A stretch of 64,000 nucleotides of DNA from Hymenobacter sp. 5317J-9 (GCF_022921075.1 NZ_CP095050.1:1178001-1242000), one strand, 5' to 3'; counted from the stretch's first letter, positions 8,408 through 17,275 are shown. Numbers and translations are program-made. Notes: generated from the letters alone by a model not told the origin.

Positions 8408-9052
8408 ATGAGCGATTCTCCCGAACGGGTCAAACTGAGCAAAGAGGAAAAAGACCGGCGCTTTCAGGCCGAGTTGATGCCCGTGCTCGACCCGCTCTAC
8501 AACTTTGCCTACCGGCTCACCCTCGACGAGGACGATGCCAACGACCTCGTGCAGGAAACCTACCTCAAGGCGTACCGCTTTTTCGAGTACTTCGAGCCCG
8601 GCACCAACGCCAAGGCCTGGCTTTTCCGCATTCTCAAGAATTCGTTCATCAACGACTTCCGCAAGAAGAGCAAGCAGCCCGCCAAAGTCGACTACAGCGA
8701 GATTGAGGGCTATTACAACCCCGACGACGTCGAGGCCGAAGGCGAAGTGGGCGCTTCGTCGTCCGACATGCGCCAGCAGTCGGCCCGCGACCTGATTGGC
8801 GACGAAGTGGCCAGCGCCCTAAATTCTTTGCCCGTCGATTTTCGCACCGTCATCATCCTCTGCGACCTCGAAGGCTTTACCTATGAGGAAATGGCCAAAG
8901 TGCTTGATATTCCGATTGGTACCGTGCGTTCGCGCCTGCACCGGGCCCGCAACTTTCTCAAGGATAAGCTGGAGAAATACGCCCAATCAATGGGATATGG
9001 CAATGACGCAATTGACGACGAAACGGAACTAACCGACTCCGAAAATAATTAA
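8408..9052 (+). CDS. ECF-type RNA polymerase sigma factor
   Basis: The ATG at 8408 gives 214 residues. Region 2 is seen in YNFAYRLTLDEDDANDLVQETYLKAYRFF with FEPGTNAKAWLFRILKNSFIND, and region 4 in LPVDFRTVIILCDLEGFTYEEMAKVLDIPIGTVRSRLHRAR, the helix-turn-helix that reads the -35 element. The linker between them is long and acidic. The protein ends with a 25-residue acidic tail. It belongs to the widely conserved Bacteroidota sigma-70 family group similar to RpoE/SigW. The 254 bases upstream contain no other gene. The small zinc-finger protein 76 bases downstream is a likely regulator. Confidence 0.93.
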   Translation: MSDSPERVKLSKEEKDRRFQAELMPVLDPLYNFAYRLTLDEDDANDLVQETYLKAYRFFEYFEPGTNAKAWLFRILKNSFINDFRKKSKQPAKVDYSEIEGYYNPDDVEAEGEVGASSSDMRQQSARDLIGDEVASALNSLPVDFRTVIILCDLEGFTYEEMAKVLDIPIGTVRSRLHRARNFLKDKLEKYAQSMGYGNDAIDDETELTDSENN

Positions 9053-9128
9053 CCCTCCCAGCAAGAGCACACACACAGTAGCTCGACTGCATTTCGTTGT
9101 CTTTCACCTCCTTTCGCGTATTCTCGTT

Positions 9129-9428
9129 ATGAACCCATCTGCTACTACACAAACCAAAATGTCGGCCCCCGTTGCAGCTACTCCTGACAATGGCCCCGAC
9201 TGCGAACGCGTGAATACTGTACTCGACCAACTCATCGAAGGCCAGCCCGTGACCGCGGAAGACGAGGACTACCTCTACGACCACGCCACCGATTGCTCGC
9301 CCTGCTTCGACGACATCGAGAAGCAACGCACCTTCATTTCCTTTCTGAAGCAGCGCGTGCCTTCTCCCGCCACTCCCTCCACCCTGCACGAGTCCATTTT
9401 GGCGCGCGTGGGGGCTGTGGTGGCCTAA
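9129..9428 (+). CDS. Putative soluble zinc-finger anti-sigma factor
   Basis: The 99-residue product has Cys25 followed by His52-xxx-Cys56-xx-Cys59 (in DHATDCSPC), which is the H-x3-C-x2-C core of ZAS-type anti-sigma factors. No membrane segment is present, so the protein would be cytosolic, unlike most ECF anti-sigma factors but like the redox-sensing RsrA type. Its position directly after the ECF sigma gene on the same strand supports the partnership. The N-terminal 20 residues are Ala/Pro/Thr-rich and probably unstructured. Zinc or thiol redox sensing is inference only. Confidence 0.7.
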   Translation: MNPSATTQTKMSAPVAATPDNGPDCERVNTVLDQLIEGQPVTAEDEDYLYDHATDCSPCFDDIEKQRTFISFLKQRVPSPATPSTLHESILARVGAVVA

Positions 9429-9445
9429 TACCGGCGCCAACGGCT

Positions 9446-9453
9446 TAGCTTTG
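9446..9453 (+). promoter_or_regulatory. Putative -7 promoter box immediately before gmk
   Basis: TAGCTTTG matches TAnnTTTG exactly and ends four bases before the gmk ATG at 9458. Transcription started from it would give an mRNA with almost no leader. No good -33 TTG is visible. Confidence 0.4.
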
Positions 9454-9457
9454 CGTG

Positions 9458-10042
9458 ATGCAAGGCAAAATCATTGTGTTTTCGGCGCCCTCGGGCGCGG
9501 GCAAAACCACCATTGTGCACCGGCTCATGGAGCGCGTGCCGGAGCTGAGTTTTTCCATTTCGGCCTGCACCCGCGACCGCCGCGGCCGAGCCGAGGAAAA
9601 CGGCAAGGACTACTACTTCATCACTGCCGAAGAATTCCAGGACAAGATTCGTCACGACGAGTTTGTGGAATGGGAGGAAGTCTACGAGGGTGCCTTTTAC
9701 GGCACCCTCAAGTCGGAAATCGAACGCATCTGGGAGAGCGGCAAGCACGCTATTCTGGACGTGGACGTGAAGGGCGGGCTCAGCATCAAGGACTTTTATA
9801 AGGACCGCGCGCTGGCCATTTTTGTCCGCCCGCCGTCCATCGAAGTGCTGGAGCAGCGCCTGCAGGCCCGCGCCACCGATTCGCAATCCAGCATTTCCTC
9901 GCGGGTATACAAGGCCAAGTTCGAGTTGGCGTTTGAAGACCGGTTCGACGTGACCGTGGTCAACGACGACCTCGACGCCGCCACCGACCACGCCGAAAAG
10001 CTCGTTCGCCAGTTCATCAGCGCCGAGCCGGCCGTCGTCTAA
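9458..10042 (+). CDS. gmk: Guanylate kinase
   Basis: Guanylate kinase phosphorylates GMP to GDP using ATP in the cytosol. The 194-residue protein has the P-loop SAPSGAGKTT (Gly13 to Thr17), the GMP-binding RDRRGRAEENGKDYYF segment and the lid region around EWEEVYEGAFYGT. Length is typical (about 190-207). An in-frame GTG lies three bases upstream; the ATG is preferred. The usual TTR before the GMP-binding loop is CTR here (SACTRDRR), a minor variation. nadD follows after 11 bases, so the two nucleotide-cofactor genes are co-transcribed. Confidence 0.97.
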   Translation: MQGKIIVFSAPSGAGKTTIVHRLMERVPELSFSISACTRDRRGRAEENGKDYYFITAEEFQDKIRHDEFVEWEEVYEGAFYGTLKSEIERIWESGKHAILDVDVKGGLSIKDFYKDRALAIFVRPPSIEVLEQRLQARATDSQSSISSRVYKAKFELAFEDRFDVTVVNDDLDAATDHAEKLVRQFISAEPAVV

Positions 10043-10053
10043 CCGCGGGCAGG

Positions 10054-10623
10054 ATGACGGATTCGCCTCGCATCGGCCTGCTGTTCGGCTCCTTCAACCC
10101 CGTGCACGTCGGCCACCTCATCTTGGCCGAGCACTTCGCCACGCGCACCGACCTGGCCGAAGTGTGGCTCGTCGTTACGCCCCACAACCCCTTCAAGGAA
10201 GCCAAAGACCTGCTGCCCGACACCGAGCGCCTGCGCTTGGTGGAACTGGCTTTGGCCGGCAATCCCCGCCTGCGGGCCGAATCCATCGAGTTCGGCCTGC
10301 CGCGCCCCAGCTACACCATCGCCACGCTCGATGCCCTGCGCCTGCGCCATCCGGGCCACGATTTTGTGCTCCTCATGGGTTCCGACAACGTGCCCGGCTT
10401 GCCGCGCTGGCAAGAGTCGGCCCGCCTGCTGGCCGAAGTCGATATCTACGTTTACCCGCGCCCCGGCTACGAATTACCTGAATCGGCCGCTTTCCCGCGC
10501 CTCCGGGTGCTGGCCGCGCCCCTGCTCGACATCTCGGCCACCTACATTCGCGAAAGCCTGCGCACCGGCCAATCCATTCGCTACCTGGTGCCCGCCGCGG
10601 TAGAAGCCGAACTCCTCAAGTAA
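10054..10623 (+). CDS. nadD: Nicotinate-nucleotide adenylyltransferase
   Basis: NadD joins nicotinate mononucleotide to ATP, giving deamido-NAD in NAD biosynthesis. The 189-residue protein carries the nucleotidyltransferase motif LLFGSFNPVHVGHL near the N-terminus, the TPHNPFKEAKDLLP loop, and the C-terminal ISATYIRESL motif (family ISSTxIR) that grips the ATP phosphates. Length is typical. It follows gmk by 11 bases and ends just before a bidirectional terminator shared with frr. Confidence 0.96.
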   Translation: MTDSPRIGLLFGSFNPVHVGHLILAEHFATRTDLAEVWLVVTPHNPFKEAKDLLPDTERLRLVELALAGNPRLRAESIEFGLPRPSYTIATLDALRLRHPGHDFVLLMGSDNVPGLPRWQESARLLAEVDIYVYPRPGYELPESAAFPRLRVLAAPLLDISATYIRESLRTGQSIRYLVPAAVEAELLK

Positions 10624-10663
10624 AAGAATCTGCAGTCCTCCGCGGTTGATTCCCGCGCTGCCA

Positions 10664-10699
10664 TAAAAAAAGCCCGACGATTTTCGCCGGGCTTTTTTG
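10664..10699. terminator. Bidirectional intrinsic terminator between nadD and frr
   Basis: AAAAAAGCCCG (ending at 10676) pairs with CGGGCTTTTTT (10688-10698). Stem with A-run on one side and T-run on the other, so it can end both nadD (plus) and frr (minus) transcripts. Confidence 0.9.
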
Positions 10700-10713
10700 T
10701 CTAAAGCAAGCAA

Positions 10714-11277
10714 TCAGATGGTCATAATCTCCGATTCCTTCTTGCTAAGGGCTTTTTCAACCTCGGCAATGTACGTATCGGTCGTTTTCTGCACTTTCTC
10801 TTCGGCCACTTTGATGGCGTCTTCCGAAGCGCCTTCTTTCAACAGCTTGCGCAGGGCTTCGTTCACGTCCTTGCGGATGCCGCGGACGCGGACCTTGCCG
10901 GCTTCCGATTCGTTTTTGGCTTGTTTCACGAGGTCGCGGCGCCGCTCCTCGGTCATGGCCGGGATGTTGAGGCGCACGCCTTCCGCGTCCGACACCGGGC
11001 TCAGGCCCAGGTCGCTGTTGCGAATGGCCTTGGTCACCTCGGCAATCATGTTTTTCTCCCAGGGCTTGATGAACAGCGAGCGGGCGTCGGGCGTCGAGAT
11101 GTTCGCAATCTGGCCAATGGGCGTGGGGGTACCGTAGTAGTCTACCCGGATGCCGTCGAGCATAGCCGGCGAGGCTTTGCCAGCCCGAATACGGCTCATT
11201 TCCACGTTGACGTGGGCCAGGGCTTTGCCCATCGATTCAACCAGGTCGTCCAGGTAAAACTGAATTTCTTCGTCCAT
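10714..11277 (-). CDS. frr: Ribosome recycling factor
   Basis: RRF splits post-termination ribosomes together with EF-G. The 187-residue length matches the family (185 in E. coli). The sequence contains MSRIRAGKASPAMLDGIRVDYYGTPTPIGQIANIS, with the conserved R-AGKASPxML block, and RRRDLVKQAKNESEAGKVRVRGIRKDVN near the hinge to the second half of the long three-helix bundle. It lies downstream of pyrH on the same strand, the order seen in many bacteria, but separated by a 98-base spacer filled by an inverted heptamer array. Confidence 0.97.
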   Translation of the reverse strand: MDEEIQFYLDDLVESMGKALAHVNVEMSRIRAGKASPAMLDGIRVDYYGTPTPIGQIANISTPDARSLFIKPWEKNMIAEVTKAIRNSDLGLSPVSDAEGVRLNIPAMTEERRRDLVKQAKNESEAGKVRVRGIRKDVNEALRKLLKEGASEDAIKVAEEKVQKTTDTYIAEVEKALSKKESEIMTI

Positions 11278-11284
11278 TTTGTTT

Positions 11285-11370
11285 AGTTGTCAGTTATTGG
11301 GTGTCAGTTGTCAGGCCGGCCACCAGTTTGTCAGTACAAACTAACAACCGACAGCAAGCAACTGACAACT
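11285..11370. repeat. Inverted array of degenerate heptamers between pyrH and frr
   Basis: Left arm in plus-strand reading: AGTTGTC, AGTTATT, GGGTGTC, AGTTGTC (11285-11312). Right arm: ACAAACT, AACAACC, GACAGCA, AGCAACT, GACAACT (11336-11370). The outermost 14 bases pair perfectly (TTTAGTTGTCAGTT at 11282-11295 with its complement at 11360-11373). The element fills nearly the whole gap between two co-directional genes. Confidence 0.75.
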
Positions 11371-11375
11371 AAAAA

Positions 11376-12176
11376 TTAGGCTTGCTCCGGCTGGTTGCCC
11401 ACCAGCGGCTGCAGCAGGCTATTGATGGGGTCCAGGGCGGCCTTGCGGCCGGCGTGGGTGTTGGCGTTGCCGTCGCTCACCAGCGTGCCCATGGCTTCGC
11501 CGTCCAGCAGGCGCTGCAGGTTGCCCTGCGTGTTCATGTCGAACACAATGATGGGCAGGTTATTCTCCTTGCACAGCGTGAAGGCAGTCATGTCCATCAC
11601 GTTAAGCTTCTTGCTCAGTACCTCGTCGAAGGTAATTTCGGTGAAGCGCGTGGCCGAAGGGTCTTTTTCCGGGTCGGCCGTGTAGATGCCGTCTACGCGG
11701 GTGCCCTTCAGCACCACGTCGGCCTCAATCTCAATGGCCCGCAGCGAAGCCGCCGAGTCGGTGGTGAAATAAGGAGAACCGATGCCGGCCCCAAAAATCA
11801 CCACGCGGCCCTTTTCCAGGTGCCGCACAGCGCGGCGGCGGATGTACGGCTCGCACACCCGCTGAATGGTGAGGCCCGACAGCAGGCGCGTGCTCACTTC
11901 CAGCTTCTCCAGGGCACTTTGCAGGGCCATGGAGTTGATAACCGTGGCCAGCATGCCCATGTAGTCGCCCTGCACGCGGTCGAGGCCGAAGGCCTCGGCT
12001 TCCACGCCGCGGTAAATGTTGCCGCCGCCAATCACGACGGCCACTTGCACGCCCGTGGCGGCCACGGCCTTAATTTCGGAAGCATATTGCATCAGCCGCT
12101 CGGCGTCGATGCCGTACTGCTGCTGGCCCATCAGCGCTTCGCCGCTGAGCTTGAGGAGGATGCGGTTGTATTTCAA
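11376..12176 (-). CDS. pyrH: UMP kinase
   Basis: PyrH phosphorylates UMP to UDP and is an amino-acid-kinase-fold hexamer in the cytosol. The sequence shows [11 protein letters not shown] at the phosphate-binding N-terminus, [27 protein letters not shown] in the UMP site and [16 protein letters not shown] before the ATP site. The core ends near GTLVSDG around residue 235; about 30 further residues ([14 protein letters not shown] and on) form a C-terminal extension not present in the E. coli enzyme of 241 residues. frr follows on the same strand. Confidence 0.96.
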   Translation of the reverse strand: MKYNRILLKLSGEALMGQQQYGIDAERLMQYASEIKAVAATGVQVAVVIGGGNIYRGVEAEAFGLDRVQGDYMGMLATVINSMALQSALEKLEVSTRLLSGLTIQRVCEPYIRRRAVRHLEKGRVVIFGAGIGSPYFTTDSAASLRAIEIEADVVLKGTRVDGIYTADPEKDPSATRFTEITFDEVLSKKLNVMDMTAFTLCKENNLPIIVFDMNTQGNLQRLLDGEAMGTLVSDGNANTHAGRKAALDPINSLLQPLVGNQPEQA

Positions 12177-12213
12177 GTCAGAATGAATGAGGATGTCGAA
12201 ATAATAACGAAGG

Positions 12214-12717
12214 CTACGAAAACTGCACCAGCACCTGGCCTTTCTGCACGTTGTCGCGCAGGGTCACCTTGATGGTGCCCACGGTGCCATCGGCCGGGGC
12301 CTTGAGGATGTTTTCCATCTTCATGGCTTCCAGCACCAGCAGCGGGTCGCCCTTCTGCACGGCCTGGCCGGGCGCCACCCGAATGTCTACGATAAGCCCG
12401 GGCATGGGGGCTTTCAGTTCGTTGACTTTCGCGGCAGCAGCGTTGCTCATGCCCAGGCGCTCAAGCAGCAGGTCGAACCGGTCTTTGGCGTTGAGCTCCA
12501 CGCGCTGGCCGTTGAGCTTCAGTACGATGTTTTTGGCGGCGAAGTCGACCGATACCACTTCCGCGTTGTAGGAACGACCTTCGTGCAGCACGTGAAAGCG
12601 GCCTTCGCCCAAATCCGCCAGGTCCCAGGCAAAAGGGTGGCCGTTGAGCGTGACGGTGTCGGCGGTGGGGTAGTCAACTTCCCAAAGTTGACCGGAGCCG
12701 GTGCTGATTTGAAGCAT
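12214..12717 (-). CDS. Biotin carboxyl carrier-type biotinyl domain protein
   Basis: The ATG at 12717 gives 167 residues. The C-terminal 70 residues are a biotinyl/lipoyl domain with the biotinylation motif EAMKM (Lys133). The [22 protein letters not shown] start is more like the biotin domains of acyl-CoA or oxaloacetate carboxylase carriers than classic AccB. The N-terminal half (residues 1-90) is a beta-rich region seen in Bacteroidota carriers that work with propionyl/methylmalonyl-CoA-type carboxylases. No carboxylase or biotin carboxylase gene is adjacent, so its partner must be encoded elsewhere. It is divergent from the aminopeptidase gene. Confidence 0.85.
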   Translation of the reverse strand: MLQISTGSGQLWEVDYPTADTVTLNGHPFAWDLADLGEGRFHVLHEGRSYNAEVVSVDFAAKNIVLKLNGQRVELNAKDRFDLLLERLGMSNAAAAKVNELKAPMPGLIVDIRVAPGQAVQKGDPLLVLEAMKMENILKAPADGTVGTIKVTLRDNVQKGQVLVQFS

Positions 12718-12814
12718 CTGAAGCGAATAGGGTGGGAGGAAAGCTGGGGTTAAAGGTAGCCCAAATCTCAAATTAATTCAGAAATTGAGGCGTTTTTCGC
12801 CCGTTCTTGTTGGC

Positions 12815-15403
12815 ATGAAGTATCTGGTTCCGGGCCTTACCAGCCTGATGTTGTTCGTGCACCTGCTGGCCGCGGCCCAAGGGGCTAAGCCCGGCACGGG
12901 AAAGCCCGCGTCCAAGGCGCCGGTGCACAAAAAAGCGGCACCGAGCCCCGCGCCGGCCCCCGCGCCGGCCGGGCTGGTGGTGCCCTCGTGGCTGCCCGCT
13001 GAGGCGCCGTTGCAGCCCGCGGCTACCATCCTGACGGATGTACTCGACACCAAGCTCGACGTTCGGTTCGATTACAAGAAGCAGTACCTGCTCGGCACGG
13101 CTATCCTCACGCTGCGCTCGCATTTCTACCCGCAGTCGGAGCTGGTGCTGGACGCTAAGGGGTTCGACGTACAGAAAATCGAGCTGGTGGGGGAGAAGAA
13201 GAATAAAAGCCTCAACTACAATTACAACCGGCGCAAGCTCGTCATTGCCCTCGACCACCCGTACCCGCGCAGCACGCCCTACCAGGTGCGCATTGTGTAC
13301 GTGGCCAAGCCAAACGAACTGCCGCAAGGCGGCTCCGCGGCCATTACCTCCGACAAAGGGCTCTATTTCATCAACCCGCTGGGCACCGACAAGAATAAGC
13401 CCCGTCAAATCTGGACGCAAGGCGAGACGGAAGCCAGTTCCTGCTGGTTTCCCACCATCGACAAGCCCAACCAGCGGATGACCCAGGAAATTAGTATGAC
13501 CGTAGAGAAGCAGTTCAAAACGCTTTCCAACGGCAGCCTGATTTCCTCGCACGCCAACGCCGACGGCACCCGCACCGACACCTGGAAGCTGAGCCAGCCC
13601 CACGCGCCCTACCTCGCCACCATGGTGGTTGGCGATTTTGCGGTGGTAAACGATTCCTGGCACGGCAAGCCCGTCGATTATTACGTGGAGCCCCAGTACG
13701 CCGGCACCGCCCGCGCCATCTTTGGCCACACCCCCGAAATGCTGGATTTCTTCTCCAAAAAGCTGGGTGTGGAATACCCGTGGGAGAAATACGCCCAAGT
13801 GGCCGTGCGCGACTACGTGAGCGGCGCCATGGAAAACACCACCGCCACCACCCACGGCAGCAGTATGCAAGCCACCAAGCGCGAATTGCTCGACGCCAAC
13901 TACCAGACCGGCGAAACCGTCATCGCCCACGAGCTATTCCATCACTGGTTCGGCGACTACGTCACCTGCGAAAGCTGGGCCAACCTGCCCCTGAACGAGT
14001 CTTTCGCCGACTATTCCGAATACCTCTGGGCCGAGTACAAGTACGGCGCCGATGAGGCCAGCCTCGTTCAGGAAATCAAGCTCAACAACTACCTCGAAGA
14101 AGCCACCGCCAAGCGCGAGCCCCTCATCCGCTACCGCTATGTAAACCGGGAGGACATGTTCGACCGCCATTCCTACGACAAGGGCGGCCGCGTGCTGCAC
14201 ATGCTGCGCAAGTACGTGGGCGACGAAGCCTTCTTCGCTTCGCTCAACCGCTACCTGACCCAGAACAAGCAAAGCGCCGTCGAAATCTCGAAGCTGCGAA
14301 CTGCGTTCGAGGAAACCACCGGCGAGGACCTGACCTGGTTTTTCAACCAGTGGTTTATGCAACGCGGCCATCCAGAGTTGCGCATCACGCACAGCTACGC
14401 CAACGGCCAGGTGGCCCTGCGCGTGCAGCAGGTGCAGGACACGCTGTTCCAGCCCATCTACCGCCTGCCGGTATCGGTGGCTGTTTGGACCAATGGCAAC
14501 CAGCCCACCGAGCACCGCATCACCGTCGCCAAGGCCGACCAGACCTTCACGCTGCCCAGCGGCCAGAAGCCTACGCTGGTCAAATTCGACAGCGAAAACC
14601 AACTCTTGGCCCAAATTGACGAGGAGCGCAGCCAGGACGAATTGGTCTTCCAGTTCTACCACGCCCGCACCTACCAGCAGAAAGCCGAAGTGCTGGAGTT
14701 GCTCCAGAACAAAACCTCGGAAATGTCGGTGAGCAGCCTGCTTCGCAACGCCCTCAACGACAAGTTCTGGAACGTACGCCGCTTGGCCCTCGACCACCTC
14801 CGCCGCTACCGCGGCCCCGAGCCCGAAGGCATGCGCAAAGACATCCAGCGCGTCGCCACCACCGACCTCAACTCCCGTGTCCGGGCCCAGGCCATCACCA
14901 CCTTGGCCACTTTTCCCGATGGTAACTACGCCAACATCTACAACGCGGCCCTCAACGACAGCTCGGCTTTGGTGGCAGCCGCGGCCCTGCGGGTGCTGGC
15001 CAAAAAGCCCGAGCCCACCACCCGCCAGCAGGTTGCCGCCATCGAGTACAGCAGCGGAACGTCGCTCATTCCCGCCATTGCCGATTATTATGCCCTGAAT
15101 GGTGGCCTCGACCAGTACCAGTGGTTTCTGCGCCGCCTGCCCGATGTGGGGGAAAGTGACCTCTACGCCTATTTCCAATCTTTCGGCACGCTCATGACAC
15201 ACATCCCGCCCGTAGAGCGCGACAAAGGCATCAAGATTCTGGAAGAATACGCTCGCAACGGCTCCCGTTACGACGTCCGGCTCGGCGCTTATAAAGGCCT
15301 TGCCTTGCTCATGCCCACCAACCCAAACCTGAAATCCGTGCTGCAAAACATCCGGGAGAAGGAAACTGACGACCGGCTCAAAGCATTCTATAACCTTATG
15401 TAG
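12815..15403 (+). CDS. Secreted M1 family metallo-aminopeptidase with C-terminal HEAT-like repeats
   Basis: The ATG at 12815 yields 862 residues starting with a signal peptide (MKYLVPGLTSLMLFVHLLAAAQG). An Ala/Pro/Lys-rich linker precedes the M1 beta-saddle domain. The exopeptidase motif GAMEN is at residues 337-341, the zinc motif HELFH at 372-376 and the third ligand Glu395 in NESFADY. The catalytic region is complete. The C-terminal 300 residues show helical HEAT-like repeats with WNVRRLALDHLRR and similar units. Such enzymes trim N-terminal residues of peptides in the periplasm. A TTG 30 bases upstream is a less likely start. A stem with T-run follows the stop. Confidence 0.94.
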   Translation: MKYLVPGLTSLMLFVHLLAAAQGAKPGTGKPASKAPVHKKAAPSPAPAPAPAGLVVPSWLPAEAPLQPAATILTDVLDTKLDVRFDYKKQYLLGTAILTLRSHFYPQSELVLDAKGFDVQKIELVGEKKNKSLNYNYNRRKLVIALDHPYPRSTPYQVRIVYVAKPNELPQGGSAAITSDKGLYFINPLGTDKNKPRQIWTQGETEASSCWFPTIDKPNQRMTQEISMTVEKQFKTLSNGSLISSHANADGTRTDTWKLSQPHAPYLATMVVGDFAVVNDSWHGKPVDYYVEPQYAGTARAIFGHTPEMLDFFSKKLGVEYPWEKYAQVAVRDYVSGAMENTTATTHGSSMQATKRELLDANYQTGETVIAHELFHHWFGDYVTCESWANLPLNESFADYSEYLWAEYKYGADEASLVQEIKLNNYLEEATAKREPLIRYRYVNREDMFDRHSYDKGGRVLHMLRKYVGDEAFFASLNRYLTQNKQSAVEISKLRTAFEETTGEDLTWFFNQWFMQRGHPELRITHSYANGQVALRVQQVQDTLFQPIYRLPVSVAVWTNGNQPTEHRITVAKADQTFTLPSGQKPTLVKFDSENQLLAQIDEERSQDELVFQFYHARTYQQKAEVLELLQNKTSEMSVSSLLRNALNDKFWNVRRLALDHLRRYRGPEPEGMRKDIQRVATTDLNSRVRAQAITTLATFPDGNYANIYNAALNDSSALVAAAALRVLAKKPEPTTRQQVAAIEYSSGTSLIPAIADYYALNGGLDQYQWFLRRLPDVGESDLYAYFQSFGTLMTHIPPVERDKGIKILEEYARNGSRYDVRLGAYKGLALLMPTNPNLKSVLQNIREKETDDRLKAFYNLM

Positions 15404-15421
15404 GAGCACGTAAGCGAATTT

Positions 15422-15453
15422 TTGCGAAAAAAGTGACGCCTTTTTTTTCGCAA
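15422..15453 (+). terminator. Terminator of the M1 aminopeptidase gene
   Basis: TTGCGAAAAAA (15422-15432) pairs with TTTTTTCGCAA (15443-15453) around a 10-base loop, 19 bases after the stop codon. The pairing is AU-rich, so the strength is uncertain. It sits just before the tRNA promoter. Confidence 0.6.
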
Positions 15454-15457
15454 TCCC

Positions 15458-15487
15458 TTGCCCGGTGTCAGAAAAGCCTTAATTTTG
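15458..15487 (+). promoter_or_regulatory. Promoter of the tRNA-Tyr/Gly/Thr-tuf unit
   Basis: A TTG (15458-15460) is followed after 19 bases by TAATTTTG (15480-15487), matching the Bacteroidota housekeeping promoter. It lies 87 bases before tRNA-Tyr. Confidence 0.65.
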
Positions 15488-15573
15488 CGACTCCTTACGA
15501 AACACTACTACTTCGGTGCTAGTCAAAACGGAAGGGTCACGCCTCTCAGCAATCGGCCGGGAAGCACCAAATT

Positions 15574-15653
15574 GGGGGTATCGCATAGCGGCAATTGCGG
15601 GTGACTGTAACTCACCTCCTTCGGGTTCATAGGTTCGAGTCCTGTTACCCCCA
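15574..15653 (+). tRNA. tRNA-Tyr (GTA)
   Basis: A seven-base acceptor stem GGGGGTA pairs with TACCCCC. The anticodon loop is CTGTAAC, giving anticodon GTA, flanked by GGTGA/TCACC. A long variable arm, as expected for bacterial tRNA-Tyr, and the T-loop TTCGAGT are present. The 3' CCA is not encoded. Confidence 0.93.
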
Positions 15654-15674
15654 CTTTATTAAACAATACCATCT

Positions 15675-15747
15675 GCGGGAGTAGCTCAGTTGGTAGAGCG
15701 GCAGCCTTCCAAGCTGCAGGTCGCGGGTTCGAACCTCGTCTCCCGCT
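15675..15747 (+). tRNA. tRNA-Gly (TCC)
   Basis: The acceptor GCGGGAG pairs with CTCCCGC. The D-loop is AGCTCAGTTGGTAGAGC, the anticodon loop CTTCCAA gives TCC and the T-loop is TTCGAAC. The 3' CCA is not encoded. Confidence 0.95.
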
Positions 15748-15763
15748 CACGTTTTCAAAATAA

Positions 15764-15835
<72 letters not shown>

Positions 15836-16006
15836 CAGATTATTACCCAAAGTCCAGCGGTCGGAATTATTCCGGCCGCCGGCACGGTTCTCTCAGGCAA
15901 GCGACGCACAGTTTTCTATTACAGTAGGGGCTGAGTCTCGCTTTCTTCGTGTAGGGTCCGTTTTTACCTCAAATTCACTTCACCACCTCTTTTTTTACTC
16001 TTTACA

Positions 16007-17197
16007 ATGGCTAAAGAAAATTTCGACCGGTCCAAGCCGCACGTAAACATCGGTACCATCGGCCACGTCGACCACGGCAAGACCACCCTGACCGCTGCTA
16101 TCACCATGGTGCTGGCTAACCAGGGCTTGGCCGAAAAGCGTGACTTCTCTTCGATTGACAATGCTCCCGAAGAAAAAGAGCGTGGTATCACCATCAACAC
16201 CGCTCACGTAGAGTACTCCACCGCCAACCGTCACTACGCTCACGTTGACTGCCCCGGTCACGCTGACTATGTGAAGAACATGGTAACGGGTGCTGCCCAG
16301 ATGGACGGCGCTATCCTCGTGGTAGCTGCTACCGACGGCCCGATGCCCCAGACCCGTGAGCACATCCTGCTCGCCCGTCAGGTAGGTGTTCCCCAGCTGG
16401 TGGTGTTCATGAACAAAGTGGACATGGTGGATGACCCCGAGCTCCTCGAGCTGGTGGAAATGGAAATCCGCGAACTCCTCTCGTTCTACGACTTCGACGG
16501 CGACAACATTCCGGTTATCCAGGGTTCGGCCCTCGGCGGCCTGAACGGCGATGCCAACTGGGTTCCCAAAATCAACGAGCTGATGGACGCGGTTGACTCG
16601 TTCATTCCGATTCCTGCTCGTCTGACCGACCTGCCCTTCCTGATGCCGGTAGAAGACGTGTTCTCGATTACCGGCCGCGGCACCGTGGCTACCGGTCGTA
16701 TCGAGCGCGGCGTTATCAACTCGGGCGACCAAGTTGACATCCTCGGCATGGGCGCTGCTGCTGGCCTGAAGTCGACGGTTACGGGTGTGGAAATGTTCCG
16801 CAAAATCCTTGACCGTGGCGAAGCTGGTGACAACGTAGGTCTGCTGCTCCGTGGTATTGAAAAAGAAGCCATCCGTCGCGGCATGGTTATCTGCAAGCCC
16901 GGCTCGGTAACCCCCCACCAGAAGTTCAAGGCTGAGGTGTACGTTCTCTCGAAAGAGGAAGGTGGCCGTCACACGCCGTTCTTCAACAACTACCGTCCGC
17001 AGTTCTACCTGCGTACCACCGACGTTACTGGCATCATCACCCTCCCCGAGGGCGTTGAAATGGTAATGCCCGGCGATAACATCACCATCACCGTTGAGCT
17101 CATCAACAAGGTGGCAATGGAGAAAGGCCTCCGTTTCGCTATCCGTGAGGGTGGCCGTACGGTAGGTGCCGGTCAGGTAACCGAAGTTCTCGACTAA
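16007..17197 (+). CDS. tuf: Translation elongation factor Tu
   Basis: EF-Tu delivers aminoacyl-tRNA to the ribosome as a GTP complex. The 396-residue protein has all the GTPase motifs: [10 protein letters not shown] (G1, residues 19-28), the switch [19 protein letters not shown] (G3) and NKVDM (G4). Domains 2 and 3 follow normally. Codon use is more T-rich at third positions (GCT, GGT, CGT) than in its neighbours, as expected for a very highly expressed gene. It follows the tRNA trio and is closed by a strong terminator. Confidence 0.99.
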   Translation: MAKENFDRSKPHVNIGTIGHVDHGKTTLTAAITMVLANQGLAEKRDFSSIDNAPEEKERGITINTAHVEYSTANRHYAHVDCPGHADYVKNMVTGAAQMDGAILVVAATDGPMPQTREHILLARQVGVPQLVVFMNKVDMVDDPELLELVEMEIRELLSFYDFDGDNIPVIQGSALGGLNGDANWVPKINELMDAVDSFIPIPARLTDLPFLMPVEDVFSITGRGTVATGRIERGVINSGDQVDILGMGAAAGLKSTVTGVEMFRKILDRGEAGDNVGLLLRGIEKEAIRRGMVICKPGSVTPHQKFKAEVYVLSKEEGGRHTPFFNNYRPQFYLRTTDVTGIITLPEGVEMVMPGDNITITVELINKVAMEKGLRFAIREGGRTVGAGQVTEVLD

Positions 17198-17214
17198 GCT
17201 CCGGCTTAATCAGT

Positions 17215-17254
17215 AAAAAAAAGCCGCTTCCGGAACATCGGGAGCGGCTTTTTT
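17215..17254 (+). terminator. Terminator after tuf
   Basis: AAAAAAAAGCCGCTTCC pairs with GGGAGCGGCTTTTTT with a short loop, followed by a T-run; located 18 bases after the tuf stop. Confidence 0.92.
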
Positions 17255-17275
17255 ACGCTGAAACAGAAGGGCGTA

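Noticed and set aside
15490..15573. A fifth tRNA upstream of tRNA-Tyr
   Set aside because: No acceptor stem, anticodon arm or T-loop could be folded; the stretch looks like the leader of the tRNA transcript.
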